From contig NZ_JASNJE010000031.1 in assembly GCF_030164465.1 (NCBI RefSeq), forward strand, positions 1-55,893: DNA of 55,893 bases, read 5' to 3'. Shown here piece by piece: positions 25,128-32,934 of the stretch. The notes below the pieces were generated by a model, which made no database searches, was not told where the DNA came from, and saw only the letters and a list, made by a program, of their open reading frames with translations. A program made the translations under genes and the position numbers. Each line of letters begins with the position of its first letter. The first letter of the stretch is position 1. The stretch comes from Sedimentitalea xiamensis. Its GTDB lineage: Bacteria > Pseudomonadota > Alphaproteobacteria > Rhodobacterales > Rhodobacteraceae.

Positions 25128-26041
25128 CAGCCTACTACAACGAGTTCGATGCCGGTGCCGCCGCGTGGCTTCGGGAACTGATCGCAAACGGGCTGATAGC
25201 GCCCGGTGACGTGGATGAACGGAGCATTACCGATGTCAAACCCGACGACCTCAAAGGTTACGACCAGTGCCATTTCTTCGCCGGTATCGGGGGATGGTCG
25301 CACGCCCTGCGTCTCGCCCGAGTCCCTGATGATTATCCTGTTTGGACGGGTTCTTGCCCCTGCCAGCCTTTCAGCAGCGCAGGTAAGGGTCTTGGGTATG
25401 ACGACGAGCGGAACCTGTGGTGGGCGTTCTTCCATCTCATTTCCGAGTGCCGTCCTACAGAAATCTTTGGCGAGCAAGTTGCAAGCAAGGATGGTCTCAA
25501 GTGGTGGTTCGATCTTGTATCGCCTGACCTGGAAGGAGCGGGGTACGTCACCGCGGCAGCAGATTTGTGCGGCCCGAGCGTCGGGGCACCGCACATCCGG
25601 CAAAGACTCTATTTCACTGGCAGGTTGGCACACGCCGGTAGTCAGGGATGGCAAGAACAGCATGGGCGACGGATCGAACCCGAGAGACTTGCCGCGACAA
25701 ATGGCGCTGCTATCAGGTTGGCCGACGCCGACGGTGGGGAACGCGACGGGCGGGCAGACCTACAGCAACGGGACGTCGGCGACGGGGAGAACACCGGACG
25801 GTCGCAAGATCAGGGTGACGCTACCGAACACGGCGTCACTGACGACACCCGCGCGACTGACGGTTTCTGGCGAGATGTTGATTGGCTCTGGTGCCGGGAT
25901 GGAAAGTGGAGGCCAGTTGAACCCGGCACATTCCCGTTGGCTGACGGGGTTCCCGAAAGAGTGGGACTCCTGCGGGGTTACGGCAATGCAATCATACCGC
26001 AAGTCGCGCAAGCGTTCATCGAAGCGGTGAGGTCATGCTAA
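25124..26041 (+). CDS. DNA C5-cytosine methyltransferase
   Basis: This 305-residue enzyme has [12 protein letters not shown] (motif I), PCQPFS (79-84, with catalytic Cys80), a modified motif VI (GEQVASKDG in place of the ENV core), HIRQRLYF (motif VIII) and [18 protein letters not shown] (motif X). The region between VIII and X, 195-255, is low-complexity and Asp/Gly rich. It is a solitary phage methyltransferase without a partner nuclease. A 274-codon open frame in another phase covers most of the gene (separate finding). The ATG overlaps the previous stop by 4 nt. Confidence 0.86.
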   Translation: MTAYYNEFDAGAAAWLRELIANGLIAPGDVDERSITDVKPDDLKGYDQCHFFAGIGGWSHALRLARVPDDYPVWTGSCPCQPFSSAGKGLGYDDERNLWWAFFHLISECRPTEIFGEQVASKDGLKWWFDLVSPDLEGAGYVTAAADLCGPSVGAPHIRQRLYFTGRLAHAGSQGWQEQHGRRIEPERLAATNGAAIRLADADGGERDGRADLQQRDVGDGENTGRSQDQGDATEHGVTDDTRATDGFWRDVDWLWCRDGKWRPVEPGTFPLADGVPERVGLLRGYGNAIIPQVAQAFIEAVRSC

Positions 26042-26379
26042 TCTCGATTCCCGAAGCGGCCGAGCGATTGGGCGGTGTTCCGGTGAAACCCCTTGCGTCC
26101 GCTGCCCTCGCCCATGGACTCCTGATACGAATCGGTTCATCATCGTTCGTGCAGGAATCAGAGTTGGGGGAGTTGATCGAGAGATGCCGATGCCAGCCAA
26201 AGGTGCCCGCCTCGTCCTCCGAAAGCGCAAGGGTCGAGACCCCGTCTACGTCATCAAAGACACTGGCGCCGGTGAAATCTCAACGCGCACAGGGGATCGC
26301 CGAGAAGCTGAAAGGCAACTCGCGGAATACATCGACCAAAAGAACCGCAAAAGTGGTCCATATGGACCGGAGGAAATGA
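26035..26379 (+). CDS. Excisionase-like DNA-binding protein
   Basis: This 114-residue protein begins [30 protein letters not shown], a short winged or Xis/MerR-type helix-turn-helix. It is followed by a Ser/Thr/Lys-rich tail (SSESARVETPSTSSKTLAPV). It sits directly upstream of the integrase and shares 196 nt with the integrase N-terminus in a different phase, so the tail is partly forced by integrase coding. A recombination directionality factor is the best guess, by place and fold. GAGG precedes the ATG at 26035. Confidence 0.6.
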   Translation: MLISIPEAAERLGGVPVKPLASAALAHGLLIRIGSSSFVQESELGELIERCRCQPKVPASSSESARVETPSTSSKTLAPVKSQRAQGIAEKLKGNSRNTSTKRTAKVVHMDRRK

Positions 26380-27215
26380 CAGTGGCCGATGCCCTGGCGA
26401 TCTACGGAGAGGAACATGCGCCGACGGTGGCCGACCCCGCACGCATAGGGTACGCCATTGACGCACTATTGCCGTTTTGGGGGAATCGCTCCTGTGCGGA
26501 CGTAAAAGGTTCAACGACCCGTCTGTATGCCAAGCACCGGGGGGTATCCGTCGGGACCGTCCGTCGGGAACTCGGGACACTTCGCGCGGCGATGGTCTAC
26601 TGCGGCAAAGAGGGATACCTGACCACTGTGCCCATGTTCCCGATGCCGGCGGCACCCGAGACCAAACAACGCGCGATGACGCGCAGCGAGGTCGCCAAGC
26701 TACTACGGGTCTCGCCGCGTCACCTGCGCCACTTCATCCTCGTGGCGCTCTATACCGGCACCCGACGTGACGCGACGCTGAACCTGCGACTGTCGGGTCC
26801 GACGACGACCGGCGGCTGGTTCGATCTGGACGCGGGGATACTGTACCGCATCGGCAGCGGCGAACGCGCCACACGGAAACGCCGCGCACCCGCACGGATC
26901 CCACGCCAGCTACTCGCCCATGCGCGACGGTGGGCTGCGCGGGGAGACACCTGGGCGGTTGAGTGGAAGGGCGGGCGCGTCGGCAGCGTCAAGACGTCAT
27001 GGTCACACGCTGTCACGGATGCCGACCTCGGGTGGCGACCGACGCCGCACACGCTGAAGCACACCGCGATCACCTGGGCGATACAGGGTGGCGCGACCAA
27101 AGAGGACGCCGCGGGGTTCTTCTCAACCAGCACCGAAACGATCGAGCGGGTGTACTGGCACCTGTCGCCCGACTTCCAACAGGGCGCACTCGACGCAATC
27201 GAAAGGAACGGATGA
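26184..27215 (+). CDS. int: Tyrosine-recombinase integrase
   Basis: This 343-residue integrase has an N-terminal arm-type domain (KGARLVLRKRKGRDPVYVI), a core-binding helical domain and a catalytic domain. The catalytic residues visible are Arg194 in TGTRRDA, His289 in PHTLKH and Tyr324 in RVYWH. The second conserved Arg of HxxR is Lys292 (HTLKH), a variant that I recall from other integrases of this subfamily. The ATG at 26184 lies within the excisionase-like gene. It likely recombines attP with the tRNA-Pro gene 380 bp downstream, and its stop overlaps the next ATG. Confidence 0.9.
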   Translation: MPMPAKGARLVLRKRKGRDPVYVIKDTGAGEISTRTGDRREAERQLAEYIDQKNRKSGPYGPEEMTVADALAIYGEEHAPTVADPARIGYAIDALLPFWGNRSCADVKGSTTRLYAKHRGVSVGTVRRELGTLRAAMVYCGKEGYLTTVPMFPMPAAPETKQRAMTRSEVAKLLRVSPRHLRHFILVALYTGTRRDATLNLRLSGPTTTGGWFDLDAGILYRIGSGERATRKRRAPARIPRQLLAHARRWAARGDTWAVEWKGGRVGSVKTSWSHAVTDADLGWRPTPHTLKHTAITWAIQGGATKEDAAGFFSTSTETIERVYWHLSPDFQQGALDAIERNG

Positions 27216-27400
27216 TGATGTACTGCTATGTGAACTGCGGGTTATCTGGCGATGCATGCGCTTGCTATCGCAACATGATGGCGCGGCGCGACGAACTGAT
27301 TGCGCAGAACGACGCAGCGTCGGGTTGGGGCGCAGCCGTCGGTGCGAGACTGGGAGAAATCGCGGGTATTGAGCGCCGACTCGAAGGGAACCAAGCATGA
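27212..27400 (+). CDS. Small Cys-containing phage protein
   Basis: This 62-residue protein starts at the ATG at 27212 that overlaps the integrase stop (ATGA); two more ATG codons follow directly (27215, 27218) and could serve instead. The N-terminus holds four Cys (CYVNCGLSGDACAC) that could bind a metal, followed by an Arg/Glu helix (RNMMARRDELIAQND). Located between integrase and attachment site. Function unknown. Confidence 0.6.
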   Translation: MMMYCYVNCGLSGDACACYRNMMARRDELIAQNDAASGWGAAVGARLGEIAGIERRLEGNQA

Positions 27401-27570
27401 CTTTCATTTTCGTGATCGCCTTCCTGGCCGTCGGGTTCGCGCAGCCGCACGTCGAGCAAGCTGCCAGCGAGATTGCCGAGTCGGCACTCGACACGTCGGA
27501 CGTGGACGCTGTGAACGCCGCGCTCGATGGGGTATTTGGGGGCGAAGCGGGGGCGGGGGAAATCGACTGA
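27397..27570 (+). CDS. Small secreted or membrane-anchored phage protein (57 aa)
   Basis: This gene begins at an ATG overlapping the stop of the previous small gene by 4 nt and is the last phage gene before the tRNA. The N-terminus (MTFIFVIAFLAVGFA) is a signal-like hydrophobic helix, followed by an acidic Glu/Asp/Ala-rich tail ending GAGEID. It is too short to assign. Position next to the att site is typical for lysogeny-expressed moron genes, but that is an inference. Confidence 0.62.
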   Translation: MTFIFVIAFLAVGFAQPHVEQAASEIAESALDTSDVDAVNAALDGVFGGEAGAGEID

Positions 27571-27592
27571 AGACGTAAGTATCTGATTTCAT

Positions 27593-27640
27593 TGGTCGGA
27601 GTGAGAGGATTCGAACCTCCGGCCCCTGCCTCCCGAAGAC
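27593..27640. other. Probable attachment core in the tRNA 3' half
   Basis: The phage ends at the 3' end of tRNA-Pro, so the integrated attachment site should lie in the anticodon-to-CCA portion of the tRNA. The second copy, at the left end of the prophage, is outside the window, so the core length cannot be measured here. Confidence 0.5.
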
Positions 27641-27669
27641 AGTGCTCTACCAGGCTGAGCTACACTCCG
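27593..27669 (-). tRNA. tRNA-Pro, anticodon CGG
   Basis: The minus strand folds into a full cloverleaf: a perfect 7-bp acceptor stem (CGGAGTG with CACTCCG), a D-arm with GCTC and GAGC, an anticodon arm with stem CTGTC/GGCAG and loop TTCGGGA giving anticodon CGG, a variable region GGGCC, a T-arm GGAGG-TTCGAAT-CCTCT, discriminator A and encoded CCA. It reads proline CCG codons. Its 3' end borders the prophage, so it is the likely integration site and has been kept intact by the phage attP. Confidence 0.96.
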
Positions 27670-27718
27670 ACCGTTGTGCGTGCGGATTACAGACCTGACA
27701 CGACTTTGGCAAGCCCCA

Positions 27719-28693
27719 TCATTTGGGTCCCTTGAGGTTGTTCTCGATTGTGCCGACGCGCAGGCTGGTGTCGAGGCCGATCCGGGTTTTCGTTTCCAGA
27801 ACCGGGGTGTGGCGGGATACCTTGCCGCTGTATTCGCGGCGCAGGATGTAAAGGCCGCTGGCGGTGGTGATTGCAGCGCCAAGGTAGGTCATGGCGTCCG
27901 GGTATTCGCCGAACAGGGTCGCGCCATAAAGCGCGGCCCAGAGGATCTGCGAATATTGCATCGGCGCGACCACGACCGCCGGGCTGCGGCGGTAGGCCGC
28001 GATCAGGCAGGACATGGCGATCAGGACCATCACCGAAACCACGGCGAGCGCGCCGAGGTCGATGAGCGGCATCGGGCGGTACACGGCGGGCAGGGCGATG
28101 GCCATCAGACCCACACTTGCCAGCATCGGATAGAGAATCATCAGGACCGGGCGTTCGTCCTGCCCGATCTTGCGCACCACGATGGAATTGAACGCGCCGG
28201 CCACGGCGGACAGCAGGGCGGCCATATGGCCAGGGCCAAGCTCTGCGGTGCCCGGCCGCAGCACCACGATCACGCCCAGCAACCCCACCACGACCGCGAG
28301 CCCGCGCCGCAGGCGCACGGTTTCCCCGAGGATCGGCACCGACAGCAGGGTGATGAGCAGCGGCGCCGCGAAAAGGATCGCGTAGACCTGCGCCAGCGGC
28401 AGCACGGAGAACGCGTAGAAGGCGCCGACTGCGGCCGTGACCCCCGAGACGCTGCGCAAAAGCATCCACCAGGGATGCACCGGGCGCAGCGTGCCGGGCT
28501 TGCCGTCGCGGATGATGAGCAGGGTGATGAAGGGAAAACTGATCAGCGAACTGAAGAACACGATCTGGAACGGGGAATAGTGCCCGCCAAGATACTTGAT
28601 CAGCAGATCGTGGGTGGAAAAGATCGCGAAAGCGGCCAGGCCGAAAAATGCACCACGCAAACTGGCGGCTTCCGGGCCTGTGACGGATGTCAT
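27719..28693 (-). CDS. EamA/DMT-family membrane transporter
   Basis: This 324-residue protein has about ten hydrophobic helices in two EamA repeats, with the typical SVLPLAQVYAILFAAPLL and PMQYSQILWAALYGATLFGE segments at the ends of each repeat. DMT carriers export amino acids, nucleotides or metabolites; the substrate cannot be told from sequence. The ATG at 28693 has GGAGG seven nt upstream, while the longer frame to 28747 has none. It lies downstream of leuB on the same strand but with 79 nt between, so shared transcription is possible. Confidence 0.87.
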   Translation of the reverse strand: MTSVTGPEAASLRGAFFGLAAFAIFSTHDLLIKYLGGHYSPFQIVFFSSLISFPFITLLIIRDGKPGTLRPVHPWWMLLRSVSGVTAAVGAFYAFSVLPLAQVYAILFAAPLLITLLSVPILGETVRLRRGLAVVVGLLGVIVVLRPGTAELGPGHMAALLSAVAGAFNSIVVRKIGQDERPVLMILYPMLASVGLMAIALPAVYRPMPLIDLGALAVVSVMVLIAMSCLIAAYRRSPAVVVAPMQYSQILWAALYGATLFGEYPDAMTYLGAAITTASGLYILRREYSGKVSRHTPVLETKTRIGLDTSLRVGTIENNLKGPK

Positions 28694-28771
28694 GTCGGGC
28701 CTCCGGGACGCGGCCCGGCCGCTGTCCGGCTGAAGACTGCGCGGCACAAGTTCATACCGCGCAGGTGCATC

Positions 28772-29878
28772 TCAGAGGCTTTCGTCAAGCGCGGCGAGAA
28801 TGGCGTCGCCCATCTCGCGGGTGGACACCGGCTGCACACCTTCTTCGCCGATCAGATCGGCGGTGCGCAACCCGTCCGCCAGCACTTTTTCGACCGCGTT
28901 TTCCAGCCGCGTGGCCTCGTCGCCCTGGTCGAAGGAATAGCGCAGCGCCATTGCAAAGCTCAGGATGCAGGCGATCGGGTTGGCCTTGCCCTGTCCGGCA
29001 ATGTCCGGCGCCGATCCGTGCACCGGTTCGTAAAGCGCCTTGGGACGGCCATTGGCCATCGGTGCGCCGAGGCTGGCCGAAGGCAGCATGCCGAGGCTGC
29101 CGGTCAGCATCGCGGCGGCGTCGGACAAGAGATCGCCGAACAGGTTGTCGGTCACGATCACGTCGAACTGCTTGGGCCAGCGGCAGAGCTGCATCGCGCC
29201 GGCGTCCGCATACATGTGGGACAGTTCGACATCCGGATAATCCTCGTCATGCACCTTCTGCACGACCTCGCGCCAGAGGATGCCGCTTTCCATCACGTTG
29301 GCCTTTTCCATGGAGCAGACCTTGTTTCCGCGTTTGCGGGCCAGTTCGAAGGCCGAGCGTGCGACCCGGTCGATCTCGCTCTCGGTGTAGCGCTGGGTGT
29401 TGATGCCGACGCGCTCGTTGCCTTCCTTGAAGATGCCGCGCGGCTCGCCGAAATAGATGCCGCTGGTCAGTTCGCGCACGATCACGATGTCGAGCCCCGC
29501 CACCACGTCGCGTTTGAGGCTGCTGAAATCCGCCAGCGCGTCGAAACACTGGGCCGGGCGCAGGTTGGAAAACAGGTCCATCTCCTTTCGCAGGCGCAAG
29601 AGGCCGCGTTCCGGTTTGACGCTGAAATCCAGGTTGTCGTATTTCGGGCCGCCGACGGCGCCGAGCAGCACCGCATCGACCGCCTGGGCCTTGGCCATGG
29701 TTTCATCGGTCAGAGGGGTGCCGTGCTTGTCATAGGCCGCTCCGCCGACCAGGTCCTCGGAGACGTCGAACTTCAGGTCGCGCTTGTCGCCATACCAGTC
29801 GATGACGCGCCGGACCTCGGTCATGACTTCGGGGCCGATGCCGTCGCCGGCAAGGATGAGAAGCGAGGGGTTGGACAT
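28772..29878 (-). CDS. leuB: 3-isopropylmalate dehydrogenase
   Basis: This 368-residue enzyme catalyses the NAD-dependent oxidative decarboxylation of 3-isopropylmalate in leucine biosynthesis. The LeuB signatures are present: [13 protein letters not shown] at the start, [26 protein letters not shown]-like substrate loop, [17 protein letters not shown] and [23 protein letters not shown] precedes the ATG at 29878; the frame to 29923 is longer but lacks support. The gene is separated from leuD and leuC by unrelated genes, an arrangement common in Rhodobacterales. Confidence 0.96.
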   Translation of the reverse strand: MSNPSLLILAGDGIGPEVMTEVRRVIDWYGDKRDLKFDVSEDLVGGAAYDKHGTPLTDETMAKAQAVDAVLLGAVGGPKYDNLDFSVKPERGLLRLRKEMDLFSNLRPAQCFDALADFSSLKRDVVAGLDIVIVRELTSGIYFGEPRGIFKEGNERVGINTQRYTESEIDRVARSAFELARKRGNKVCSMEKANVMESGILWREVVQKVHDEDYPDVELSHMYADAGAMQLCRWPKQFDVIVTDNLFGDLLSDAAAMLTGSLGMLPSASLGAPMANGRPKALYEPVHGSAPDIAGQGKANPIACILSFAMALRYSFDQGDEATRLENAVEKVLADGLRTADLIGEEGVQPVSTREMGDAILAALDESL

Positions 29879-29932
29879 GCGGGACTCTCCTGAATTGTCG
29901 TTGCCTGCCCCTACCGCGCGCAACGCAGAGCG

Positions 29933-30853
29933 TCAATAAGTTGCCTCGGTCCGTGCGGGCGCGCATTGCCTGGCAAGCCCGTCGGCCAGAACGTCCCAGA
30001 CCCGCCGCAGACGCGGCGTGTGGCGCAGTGACTGATGCGCCGCCAGCCAGACCGGCAGCGGCGGGATCGTTACGGCGAGGTCCAGTTCTTCGACCAGCGG
30101 ATCGGCCCGTCCGACCGCCACCTGGGAAAAGCCGATGCCACATCCCGCGCGCACCAGTTCCCAGTAGGCCGCCTGGTTATCGCAGCGCACCGCGAAGTTT
30201 CCGCGGCTGACCGGCCAGCCCATGTGCTGCATCGTGCGCACGATGAGTTCATTGCTGTCATAGCCGACGAGATCGAGGTCGAGGATGTCGCTCGCCTGTC
30301 GCGGGCGGCCGACCCGGTCGAGATACCTGCGCGCCGCGAAGATGCCCAGTTCCAGATCCCCGACATGCCGGGCCACGATGTCAAGCTGGGCGGGGCGATA
30401 CATCCGGACCGCGATATCCGCCTGGCGGAACAGGAGGTTCTCGGTCGTGTCGGACGGGATCAGGTCCAGCTGGATCTCCGGTTCAAGGCTGCGCAACCGG
30501 GCGAGGATCGGCGGCAACAGGTGATGGCTTGCGAATACGCTGGCCGTCACGCGCACGGTTCCACGCATCTGTTGCGATTGCCCCGCGGCGGTCAGGCCGA
30601 TGGCCTGCATCGTTTCGTGCATCTGCCGGGCGAGCGGCAACATGCCGAGCCCGGTCGCGGTGAGTTTCAGCCCCCGCGCGTGGCGCTCGAACAATTCCGT
30701 TCCGAGGCTGCGTTCCAGGGCGGTCACATGGCGTCCCAGTGTCGGTTGGCTGCGGTCTAGCCTGCGGGCCGCGGCGGACAGCGATCCGGTTTCCGCCACG
30801 GCCAGAAAGCTTTGTATCAGGGTCCAGTCAGTGATCTGGCGCGGGTCATCCAT
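29933..30853 (-). CDS. LysR-family transcriptional regulator
   Basis: This 306-residue regulator has a winged HTH at residues 10-65 (FLAVAETGSLSAAARRLDRSQPTLGRHVTALE) and a substrate-binding domain after about residue 90. It is divergent from the epimerase gene with 98 bp between the start codons; this gap contains three inverted repeats (separate entry). LysR proteins usually act on the divergent neighbour and on themselves, so it probably controls the epimerase gene. It does not have to be a leucine regulator despite being next to leuB. Confidence 0.9.
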   Translation of the reverse strand: MDDPRQITDWTLIQSFLAVAETGSLSAAARRLDRSQPTLGRHVTALERSLGTELFERHARGLKLTATGLGMLPLARQMHETMQAIGLTAAGQSQQMRGTVRVTASVFASHHLLPPILARLRSLEPEIQLDLIPSDTTENLLFRQADIAVRMYRPAQLDIVARHVGDLELGIFAARRYLDRVGRPRQASDILDLDLVGYDSNELIVRTMQHMGWPVSRGNFAVRCDNQAAYWELVRAGCGIGFSQVAVGRADPLVEELDLAVTIPPLPVWLAAHQSLRHTPRLRRVWDVLADGLARQCAPARTEATY

Positions 30854-30897
30854 TCAATATTGAATACATGACCTGCGATCTTTCGCAATATGATTGC
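30852..30897. promoter_or_regulatory. Three inverted repeats between LysR and epimerase genes
   Basis: Between the divergent genes are a 14-bp perfect palindrome ATTCAATATTGAAT (30852-30865) overlapping the LysR start codon, TGCGA-TCTT-TCGCA (30874-30887), and GCAAT-ATG-ATTGC (30885-30897). LysR regulators bind T-N11-A type dyads in such divergent regions. These are the most likely operator and autoregulation sites. Confidence 0.62.
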
Positions 30898-30951
30898 AAT
30901 CCATGAATGGGTAAACCGGACCCGGATTTCACCCCTTCGATGGAGGCTTGC

Positions 30952-31860
30952 ATGGCACGAACCGTTCTGATCCTTGGCGCATCCGGCCGATTTGGCCGGA
31001 ACGCCGCCATCCAGTTCAAGGCGAGAGGTTGGGAGGTCCGGCTGTTTGACCGCGCCACCGACGATCTGGAAAGATCCGCCGGCGGGGTCTCGGTGATCGT
31101 TAATGCCTGGAACCCTCCCTACCCGGACTGGGCGCGGCTGGTTCCGGACCTGCACCGGCAGGTCATCACCGTCGCCGCGAAGACGGGCGCGACGGTGATC
31201 GTGCCGGGCAACGTCTATGTCTTCGGGGCGCAGACGCCCGTTCCCTGGGGCAGCAATACTTCGCACCGGGCGGAGAACCCGCTCGGGCAGATCCGCATCC
31301 ACATGGAAAATGCCTACCGGCAGTCCGGTGTGCGGACCATCGTCCTGCGGGCCGGGGATTTCATCGACACCTGCGCATCGGGCAACTGGTTCGATCAGAT
31401 CATGATCAAGTCGCTGTCCAGAGGTCGTTTCATATATCCCGGAAACCCCGACATCCCCCACGCCTGGGCCTATCTGCCGGATCTTGCCGCCGCCGCCGTG
31501 GACCTGGCAGAGATGCGCGAGAGCCTCCCCGTTCTCGCCGACATCCCGTTTCCCGGCTACAAATTCAGCGGCCGCGACATGGCCGCGGCCCTGGAACGTC
31601 TTGTGTCGCGGCCGCTGAAGCTGAAGCGGATGTCCTGGCTTCCCCTGCTGCTGGCGCGCCCGTTCTGGCCGATGGCGCGTTGCCTCCTGGAGATGCGGTA
31701 TCTCTGGGATACGCCGCATTGGCTGGACGGCGCCGCGTTTCACCGCCTGTTGCCGGACTTTCAGGCCACTCCGTTCGAATTGGCGCTTGCATCGGCTATC
31801 CCGCCCGGATCAATCGAGCGCGAGGTCCACCCAGACCAGACGGTGCCGGCTCGCCGCTAG
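30952..31860 (+). CDS. NAD-dependent epimerase/dehydratase-like protein
   Basis: This 302-residue protein starts LILGASGRFGRNAAIQF, a Rossmann GxSGxxG motif, and continues with WARLVPDLHRQVITVAAKTGATVIVPGNVYVFG, typical of short extended dehydrogenases. The Tyr-x-x-x-Lys pair is not obvious, so the catalytic identity is uncertain. The ATG at 30952 has GGAGG upstream; a longer frame from 30907 was rejected. It is divergent from the LysR gene and its 3' end overlaps the convergent EEP gene by 51 nt. The substrate is unknown. Confidence 0.82.
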   Translation: MARTVLILGASGRFGRNAAIQFKARGWEVRLFDRATDDLERSAGGVSVIVNAWNPPYPDWARLVPDLHRQVITVAAKTGATVIVPGNVYVFGAQTPVPWGSNTSHRAENPLGQIRIHMENAYRQSGVRTIVLRAGDFIDTCASGNWFDQIMIKSLSRGRFIYPGNPDIPHAWAYLPDLAAAAVDLAEMRESLPVLADIPFPGYKFSGRDMAAALERLVSRPLKLKRMSWLPLLLARPFWPMARCLLEMRYLWDTPHWLDGAAFHRLLPDFQATPFELALASAIPPGSIEREVHPDQTVPARR

Positions 31861-32934
31861 GGCTTCGGCACGACCGTCCTCGCCCTCTGCGGGCCAGGCC
31901 ACCCCGGCGTCGATCACCTTCCAGCCGCTCGCCGGAAGCACATAGTCCACCCGCATACGCCCGACGCCATCCCAGTCCACCGTGTCCAGCGCGTTGTCGC
32001 CCGTGTGGCCCTGATCGGCGGAGCGCGCCGCCCCCGCGCTGGCGGGCCTGGGATCCTGAAGCCGCGAATCGGCGAGCAGGTTGCGCATGGCGGCAAAGCG
32101 CCCGTCGCTGTCATGGGGATCGAGATTGGCGCCGCCGGCCAGCACGAAACGGTCGTGGAGCGAACCGAAGCGGCCGTCAAGAACCTCTGTCCAGAGCCGG
32201 ATTTCGTCGTGATTGCGCCGACCGTTGCGGTCTTCGGCCCCATCGAAAACCGGCGGGCCGGCCTGAAAGGTCAGAAGATCGAACAGGCCGCCGTCGGGCA
32301 GCGCGATGGGCACGATCCAATGCGCGGTGCTGGACAGCAGCTGGATCGCGATGGCGTCGTCAGAGGGAAACGGGCGACCGTCCGCCCAGGTTGGCAGCAG
32401 GGCGTCCGGCAGGTCCTTCCAGAGCAGATCGGACAGGTCCGTGACCTGCGCGACTGCGATGGGGTGCCGGGACAGGACGGCCAGACCGCCCTGGCCGGTG
32501 AATGCACCGAAACCCTGCGCATCGCCGGGACCGCCCAACCGCCTGTCCCCGTCCAGATCGAGATCGGTCGCCAGCCCGCTGTTGGGGCGGGCGGAAAACC
32601 GGTGTGGATAGGGCGCTCCGGCATCCGCAAGCCGTTCGGCAAAGGCGGCGAGGGCCACCTGGTCGTGATCCCAGTCGAAATTCTGGATGGCGAGCACATC
32701 GGGCGAATGCCGCGCGATCACCGCGACGATCGCGTCGATCTGGGGGTCCTTGCCCCGCGTGAGATCCCGCAGCAGCAGGCCGGGACCCTTGCGCGCCAGT
32801 TCGACGTTGAACGTGCCCACCCTCAGGACATCGGCAAAACCCGGCGTTTCCAAGGCAAGAAGAATCAGGGCAAGCAGTGCCCGCAGGCTGGCGACCGCCC
32901 GCCCCATCGGCATGCGGTCGCCGTGCCGGATCAT
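31810..32934 (-). CDS. Secreted endonuclease/exonuclease/phosphatase-family protein
   Basis: This 374-residue protein has an N-terminal hydrophobic signal (ASLRALLALILLALETPGFA) and an EEP fold: TFNVELARKG, DVLAIQNFDWD, RNHDE, LAGGANLDPHD, DYVLPASGW and SRHRLVWVDL. Several catalytic positions deviate (the usual Glu in the second motif, the D-x-N and the final S-D-H, here SRH). It may be a divergent phosphatase or an inactive relative. The ATG at 32934 shares a base with the leuD stop (TGATG), so its translation is coupled to leuD. Its 3' end overlaps the epimerase gene on the other strand. Confidence 0.82.
   Translation of the reverse strand: MIRHGDRMPMGRAVASLRALLALILLALETPGFADVLRVGTFNVELARKGPGLLLRDLTRGKDPQIDAIVAVIARHSPDVLAIQNFDWDHDQVALAAFAERLADAGAPYPHRFSARPNSGLATDLDLDGDRRLGGPGDAQGFGAFTGQGGLAVLSRHPIAVAQVTDLSDLLWKDLPDALLPTWADGRPFPSDDAIAIQLLSSTAHWIVPIALPDGGLFDLLTFQAGPPVFDGAEDRNGRRNHDEIRLWTEVLDGRFGSLHDRFVLAGGANLDPHDSDGRFAAMRNLLADSRLQDPRPASAGAARSADQGHTGDNALDTVDWDGVGRMRVDYVLPASGWKVIDAGVAWPAEGEDGRAEALAASRHRLVWVDLALD

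Larger units (their letters stand above)
1..27592. mobile_element. Right-hand part of a siphovirus-type prophage
   Basis: Head, tail, DNA-replication, methylation and integration genes form one uninterrupted block from the left edge of the window to the 3' end of a tRNA-Pro gene. The order is capsid, tail, replication, integrase, as in lambda-like long-tailed phages with a tape measure and a -1 frameshifted tail chaperone. The integrase lies next to the tRNA, with the tRNA 3' end facing the phage, which is the usual integration geometry. Terminase, portal and lysis genes are absent and must lie to the left if the phage is complete. No broken phage gene was found, so the visible part looks functional. 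The left boundary is outside the window. Confidence 0.93.

Noticed and set aside
27674-29893. 739-codon plus-strand frame across the transporter and leuB
   Set aside because: Antisense shadow with His/Arg/Gln-rich low-complexity sequence; the minus-strand genes have clear families.
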